From the NCBI RefSeq assembly GCF_036327755.1, contig NZ_CP109596.1, positions 7,316,001-7,380,000 of the forward strand: DNA of 64,000 nucleotides, given 5' to 3'. This document shows positions 60,280 to 64,000 of this stretch, piece by piece. Each line of letters begins with the position of its first letter. Positions within the stretch are counted from its first letter, which is position 1. The translations under genes and the position numbers were made by a program. Below the pieces are notes generated by a model. The model saw only the letters and a list, made by a program, of their open reading frames with translations. It did not search any database and was not told the DNA's origin. The stretch is from Nocardia sp. NBC_01503 (GTDB lineage Bacteria > Actinomycetota > Actinomycetes > Mycobacteriales > Mycobacteriaceae).

Positions 60280-61706
60280 CCGTCGAACCGAACACTCGCA
60301 CACCCAATACCCTGGTGGTGCTGCGTGATCGGATCTGGCAGCGGCGCTGGCTGGTGACGGCCATCGCGCTGGTCGCCACCTTCGGCGCGTATCTGACCGC
60401 GCACGGGCACGCCACCACCTACACCAGCCGGGTGCTGGTCTCGGCGGCCTCGACCCGCCCGCCGACCCAGGACGCCATTCTGGCGCAGGGCTATACGTAC
60501 TACCTCAACGACCCGACCTATCAATCCAGCCTGCGGCAGAAGCAGGGCTTCCCGGCCGATATCGACGCCTTCTCGGCCGAATTCGTCACGGCCAGCCCGC
60601 TTTTCTACATTCAGGTCATCGCGGCCACGCCCGCGGCCGCGATCACCGCCGCACCCCAGATCGCACAGCTGTACATCGATGACATCAACGGTCGCCTCGA
60701 TGCCAGCCGCAGCGCCACCGCCGCCGATATGACCGCGGCGATGCTGCGGGTGTGGGGTGATCGACTCTCCGCCAGTGATCCCAGCGCCTATACCGCGCAG
60801 ATCCAATTGCAGCAGCAGATCGATCAGCTCAACGCCAATGACGCCAATCGGCTGACCATTCTGCAATCGGGTGCGGGCGCCATGGGGATCGGGCCGGGTA
60901 AGACCCGCACGCTGGCGACCGGCATGGTGGGCGGTCTCATCCTCGGCTGCGTGGTGGCGCTGATGGCGGGCGCGGGTACGCGCCGGCTGTACAACGACTA
61001 CGACGTGGTGGAGAAGACCGGTGTACACCCCTTCGATGTGATTCCGCCGGGCGGTTCCCCCGCACGCGAGGCTCGCCGCGAGGTGGCGGTGCGGCATGTG
61101 TCGAATCTGGTGGCGCGCGCGGCCACACACTCCCCCACCTCGATTGCGGTGGTACCGGTTTCGACGGGGCGCGGTGCGGATCAGATCGCCCGCGCGATCG
61201 CCGAGCAGCGGGCGGCGCAGGGCTCGCGGACTGTCTTCGTCAATGCCGATCTGCGCACCGCCGATTACGGGCCGCGCCAGTGGGGTGTGGCGGAGTATCT
61301 GCGCGGTCTGGTCGGCGATGTGCGCGATCTGGTGAAGAACACCGGTTCCGAGGGCTTCGCCGAGATCGCCGCGGGCGAGACGGCCGCCGATCCGTATCCG
61401 CTCTTCGATCGTGACCGGGTGCGCGAGCTGATCCGAACCGCCGGTGTGGCAGCCGATCTGGTGATCATCGCGGTGCCGCCGATCAGCACCGCTCCCGAAT
61501 CGCAGATCGTCGCCGATCTGGCGGATCAGACGCTGCTCATTATCGAGCGCGGCCACAGCCGGGTGCGCGATGTGCAGGAGGCGGTGCGGGCGGTGAATCA
61601 GGTGGGCGCGCAGGTGATGGGCGCACTCTTCGTCGACACCGTGGAGCCGCAACCGCCGATCTGGCAGCGTCTGCGCCGCGCGGCCGAATCCCGGACCGCC
61701 CCATGA
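60276..61706 (+). CDS. Wzz-like polysaccharide co-polymerase with degenerate BY-kinase domain
   Basis: 476 residues from ATG 60276 (ATGA overlap). Two membrane helices (about 24-43 and 208-230) frame an external loop (about 45-205), the Wzz layout. The cytoplasmic domain (about 265-476) follows the bacterial tyrosine-kinase / ParA-like fold: SIAVVPVSTGRGADQIARAI, VFVNADLRTADYG, and ADLVIIAVPPISTAPESQIV. The Walker A loop has STGRGADQ in place of GxxxxGK(S/T), so ATP binding is doubtful, and there is no C-terminal tyrosine cluster. It probably sets chain length as a structural partner of the polymerase encoded next. Confidence 0.87.
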   Translation: MTVEPNTRTPNTLVVLRDRIWQRRWLVTAIALVATFGAYLTAHGHATTYTSRVLVSAASTRPPTQDAILAQGYTYYLNDPTYQSSLRQKQGFPADIDAFSAEFVTASPLFYIQVIAATPAAAITAAPQIAQLYIDDINGRLDASRSATAADMTAAMLRVWGDRLSASDPSAYTAQIQLQQQIDQLNANDANRLTILQSGAGAMGIGPGKTRTLATGMVGGLILGCVVALMAGAGTRRLYNDYDVVEKTGVHPFDVIPPGGSPAREARREVAVRHVSNLVARAATHSPTSIAVVPVSTGRGADQIARAIAEQRAAQGSRTVFVNADLRTADYGPRQWGVAEYLRGLVGDVRDLVKNTGSEGFAEIAAGETAADPYPLFDRDRVRELIRTAGVAADLVIIAVPPISTAPESQIVADLADQTLLIIERGHSRVRDVQEAVRAVNQVGAQVMGALFVDTVEPQPPIWQRLRRAAESRTAP

Positions 61707-63217
61707 CGTTCCGGTCGCCGGCGCTGGACCGGCTGACCCAGCTCGCGGTGCTGGCCGCCGCGCTGATCGTCGGGCTCGGGGCCATGCTGGCGGTCTCGCC
61801 GCAGGCCCCGGGCGGTATCGGCACGGTCGCGGCGGCCGGCGGTGTCGCCGCGGTACTCGTGGTCATCGGATTGCGAGATCCGCGCTGGGCCTTCGTATTC
61901 CTGATGGTGGCGACCTTCCTGCGCCCGGCGATTCCGAAGATCCTGCCCACCACCGACCCGTTCATTCTGGCGTTCGGCGGTGTCCTCATCGCCACCCTGG
62001 CGTGGGTGCGCGGGCATCCGGAGCGGCGGGTCTCCCTGGGCGCGCTGGAGTGCGCCATGGGGCTGTACCTGCTGTGGAATATCGATTCGATTCTGCAACC
62101 ACACGAGTACAAGCCGATTCTGTATCCGCTCACCGGCATCATGCTGGACCTGTGGCGATATCTGATCATCGGCACCGGAATTCCGTTCGCCATCTACCTG
62201 GTGTCGCGGATGATCTTCGACAATCGCCGCGCCATCGGCTTTCTCATCACCACGCTGCTGAGCTGTAGCGCGTACTCGGCGTGGGTGAGCATCGCGCAGT
62301 TCCACGGTCCGAAGGCGCTGGTGTGGCCGAAATACATTGTGCTGGCACCGGCCTGGGCCGAGCGGGCGGTGGGGCTGCCCAATCAGCCCGAGGTCAATGG
62401 GCTGATCCTGATCGTGGGATACGTGCTCGCACTGGTACTGCTCGGCACCGAGAAGCGACCGCGCTGGCATCAACTGCTGCTGGTGGTGATCGCGGTGGCG
62501 TGCGCCTACTCGGTCTACCTCACCCACACCCGTTCCATCTGGCTCGATTTCGCGGTGGTGGTACTGGCCGGGATCGTGCTCGGCAAGGGGTATCGCGCGG
62601 GTTTCGTGGTGACCGCGCTGGGCACCGTGGCGATGATCGGTTTGAACTGGTCCACCTTCACCAGCTCCGATCGCAAAGCGGGCGGTGTCGCCTCGACCAA
62701 CGAGGTCTACGACCGGCTCAACGCCGATGCCACCGCGGTGTGGGCGTTCCTGCAGAAGCCGTTCGGCGGTTGGGGTCTCGGACGGTTCGTGTCGGTGAAC
62801 ACCTATCGGCACCAACAGTATTCGCCGAGTACGCCGTGGGAGCGCGGGCTCGGCATCCCCGCGCACGAGACCGAGCTCGGCATCCTCGCCGAGCTGGGTA
62901 TCGTCGGACTGCTGCTGTGGCTGACCGTGCTGGTGCTGCTGGCCCGCCACCTGTTCACGGCCTATCTGCGCCTGCCCGCCGACGGGCTGATGGGCCGCCC
63001 GCTCGCCTTCATCGCGGTGACCGCGTTCCTGTCACTGGTGCTTGGCGGTCTCTTCGTGGATCTGCGGATGTTCGACTATCCGAGCACCATGGTCTTCGCG
63101 CTGGTGGGCGCGGCGGTCGGCGCGGCGGATCGCGCATCCGAACGCCCGCGGGTCGATCCACTCGCCGCGGGCGCGGATCACCGCGCCGCCCTGCGCGCGC
63201 GGAAGACCCTGGCGTAG
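61703..63217 (+). CDS. O-antigen ligase/polymerase family protein (Wzy/WaaL type)
   Basis: 504 residues from ATG 61703 (ATGA overlap with the wzz-like gene). About eleven membrane helices with a large external loop (about 300-400). The family signature is around LTHTRSIWLDFAVVVLAGIV (about 271) and GIPAHETELGILAELGIVGL (about 385), including the His-x-x-x-x-x-x-x-E-x-G pattern of Wzy_C. It would polymerise undecaprenyl-linked repeats or ligate the chain to an acceptor. It is convergent with the GT4 gene and overlaps it by 40 bp. Confidence 0.9.
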   Translation: MTFRSPALDRLTQLAVLAAALIVGLGAMLAVSPQAPGGIGTVAAAGGVAAVLVVIGLRDPRWAFVFLMVATFLRPAIPKILPTTDPFILAFGGVLIATLAWVRGHPERRVSLGALECAMGLYLLWNIDSILQPHEYKPILYPLTGIMLDLWRYLIIGTGIPFAIYLVSRMIFDNRRAIGFLITTLLSCSAYSAWVSIAQFHGPKALVWPKYIVLAPAWAERAVGLPNQPEVNGLILIVGYVLALVLLGTEKRPRWHQLLLVVIAVACAYSVYLTHTRSIWLDFAVVVLAGIVLGKGYRAGFVVTALGTVAMIGLNWSTFTSSDRKAGGVASTNEVYDRLNADATAVWAFLQKPFGGWGLGRFVSVNTYRHQQYSPSTPWERGLGIPAHETELGILAELGIVGLLLWLTVLVLLARHLFTAYLRLPADGLMGRPLAFIAVTAFLSLVLGGLFVDLRMFDYPSTMVFALVGAAVGAADRASERPRVDPLAAGADHRAALRARKTLA

Positions 63218-64000
63218 AAGTCGACGAGGTTCTCGCGCGAAGTGTCCCAGGACAATTCGCGCTCGACCCGCGCGCGGCCGAGGCTACCCATCCGGTCGCG
63301 CCGGGCCGGATCGTCCAGCAGTTCGGCGATGGCCTCGGCGAACCCCAACTCGTCATTGTCGGGCACATAGACCGCGGCCGCACCCGCCGAGACGCGCGCC
63401 TCGGTGAGGTCGAAGGAGACCAGCGGCCTGGACATGGCCATGTATTCGACGACCTTGTTCATGGTCGAGACGTCATTGAGCGGATTGCGCGGATCCGGTG
63501 AGAGACAGATATCGGCCGTGGACAGGCAGGTCTGCAGGAACTCGTCGGAGACGCGGCCGGTGAATTCGACCAGGTCGTCCAAGCCGAGTTCTTTCGACAG
63601 CGCCACCAGATCATCGAAGGCGTCACCGCTGCCCATGAAGATGAAGTGGATATCGGTGCGCCCCAATTTGTCTCGCAGCTGGGCTATCGCGCGCAGGGCG
63701 TAGTCGACGCCGTCCTGCGGGCCCATCACGCCGAGATACGCACCCAAATAGGGCTTTCCGCGCTTGAGCTCCGAATCCGGTTCGCGCGGGATGAATTTGG
63801 ACAGATCGGGTGCGCTGCGCACCACCGTCACCAGTTCCGGGACCATTCGGCCGCGTTGGATGGCGACCTGCCGATAGCTCTCATTGGTCGAGATGACCGC
63901 ATCGGCGCAGGCGAAGGTCGAGCGCTCCAGCAGCTTCGACACCCGATAGAGCACTCCGGTGCCGCCGAATCGGGACAGGAACAATTCGGGCACCAGGTCA
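63178..64000 (-). CDS. Family 4 glycosyltransferase (partial, 5' end outside window)
   Basis: The frame is open to the right edge, giving 274 C-terminal residues; a full GT4 is about 400. The first visible residues, DLVPELFLSRFGGTGVLYRV, belong to the end of the N-terminal Rossmann domain. The nucleotide-binding half has KPYLGAYLGVMGPQDGVDYA, FIFMGSGDAFDDL, VEFTGRVSDEFLQTCLSTAD and the E-x7-E-like NDVSTMNKVVEYMAMSRPLV with YVPDNDELGFAEAI. It transfers a sugar from a nucleotide donor to the growing repeat. Its polarity suggests another operon beyond the window. Confidence 0.92.
   Translation of the reverse strand, partial: DLVPELFLSRFGGTGVLYRVSKLLERSTFACADAVISTNESYRQVAIQRGRMVPELVTVVRSAPDLSKFIPREPDSELKRGKPYLGAYLGVMGPQDGVDYALRAIAQLRDKLGRTDIHFIFMGSGDAFDDLVALSKELGLDDLVEFTGRVSDEFLQTCLSTADICLSPDPRNPLNDVSTMNKVVEYMAMSRPLVSFDLTEARVSAGAAAVYVPDNDELGFAEAIAELLDDPARRDRMGSLGRARVERELSWDTSRENLVDFYARVFRARRAAR

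Noticed and set aside
1..64000. CRISPR arrays, tRNA and rRNA genes
   Set aside because: No regularly spaced short repeats, cloverleaf with CCA-adjacent TPsiC pattern or rRNA-like segment was noticed on either strand.

Overview
High-GC actinobacterial DNA, most likely Nocardia or a close mycolic-acid-containing relative. The evidence is a gcvH-garA-merR-bifunctional nuclease-merR-gcvP block in the order known from Mycobacterium tuberculosis (Rv1822 to Rv1832 region), a ChoD-type cholesterol oxidase, a CYP125-type P450 behind a KstR-type operator, a WhiB protein, a 13E12/DUF222 HNH gene and many GTG starts. No rRNA, tRNA or CRISPR array was seen.

Region 1 (1-13.5 kb, minus strand) is the most unusual part: a compact PUFA-synthase-like (Pfa) secondary-lipid operon. 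Transcription runs from an acyl-CoA ligase (fadD-like) through a FAD oxidoreductase, an SGNH hydrolase, a 2127-residue PfaA-like megasynthase (KS-AT-ACP-ACP-KR-DH), a PfaC-like protein carrying only two FabA-type dehydratase domains (no KS/chain-length-factor part), and a PfaD-like enoyl reductase cut by the window edge. Several junctions are 4-base ATGA overlaps. A LysR gene precedes the operon and a perfect palindrome lies before the ligase.

Region 2 (14.5-25.4 kb) is mixed accessory content: a 37-residue small ORF, HNH endonuclease, WhiB, a solute-binding/VWA membrane protein, DUF7144 membrane protein, WYL regulator plus VOC protein, a lipoprotein, a TetR/aldo-keto reductase pair with two identical operators, a stump of an alcohol dehydrogenase, a membrane protein, and a 13E12-type DUF222-HNH gene bracketed by inverted copies of a 63-bp repeat.

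Region 3 (25.6-32.9 kb, minus) is the conserved glycine-cleavage block: gcvP behind a tandem glycine riboswitch, two MerR regulators, a bifunctional nuclease with a coupled 27-codon leader ORF, garA, gcvH and a CDP-alcohol phosphatidyltransferase.

Region 4 (32.9-47.4 kb) holds lipid, sterol and envelope genes: choD-like oxidase, DUF2252, NERD-like protein, PAP2 phosphatase, acyl-CoA oxidase-like enzyme, ThrE-type exporter, a Uma2 remnant, SRPBCC protein, methyltransferase, MMPL transporter, a probably frameshifted small membrane protein, and a CYP125/TetR pair.

Region 5 (47.5 kb to the end) is an exopolysaccharide locus with genes on both strands: initiating sugar-phosphate transferase, asparagine-synthase-like amidotransferase, serine-acetyltransferase-like protein, heparinase II/III-like lyase, YdcF protein, flippase, GT2, GDP-mannose/UDP-glucose dehydrogenase, PaaK/CapK-like ligase, AMIN-like lipoprotein, Wzz-like chain-length protein with a degenerate kinase domain, O-antigen ligase/polymerase, and a GT4 running off the right edge.
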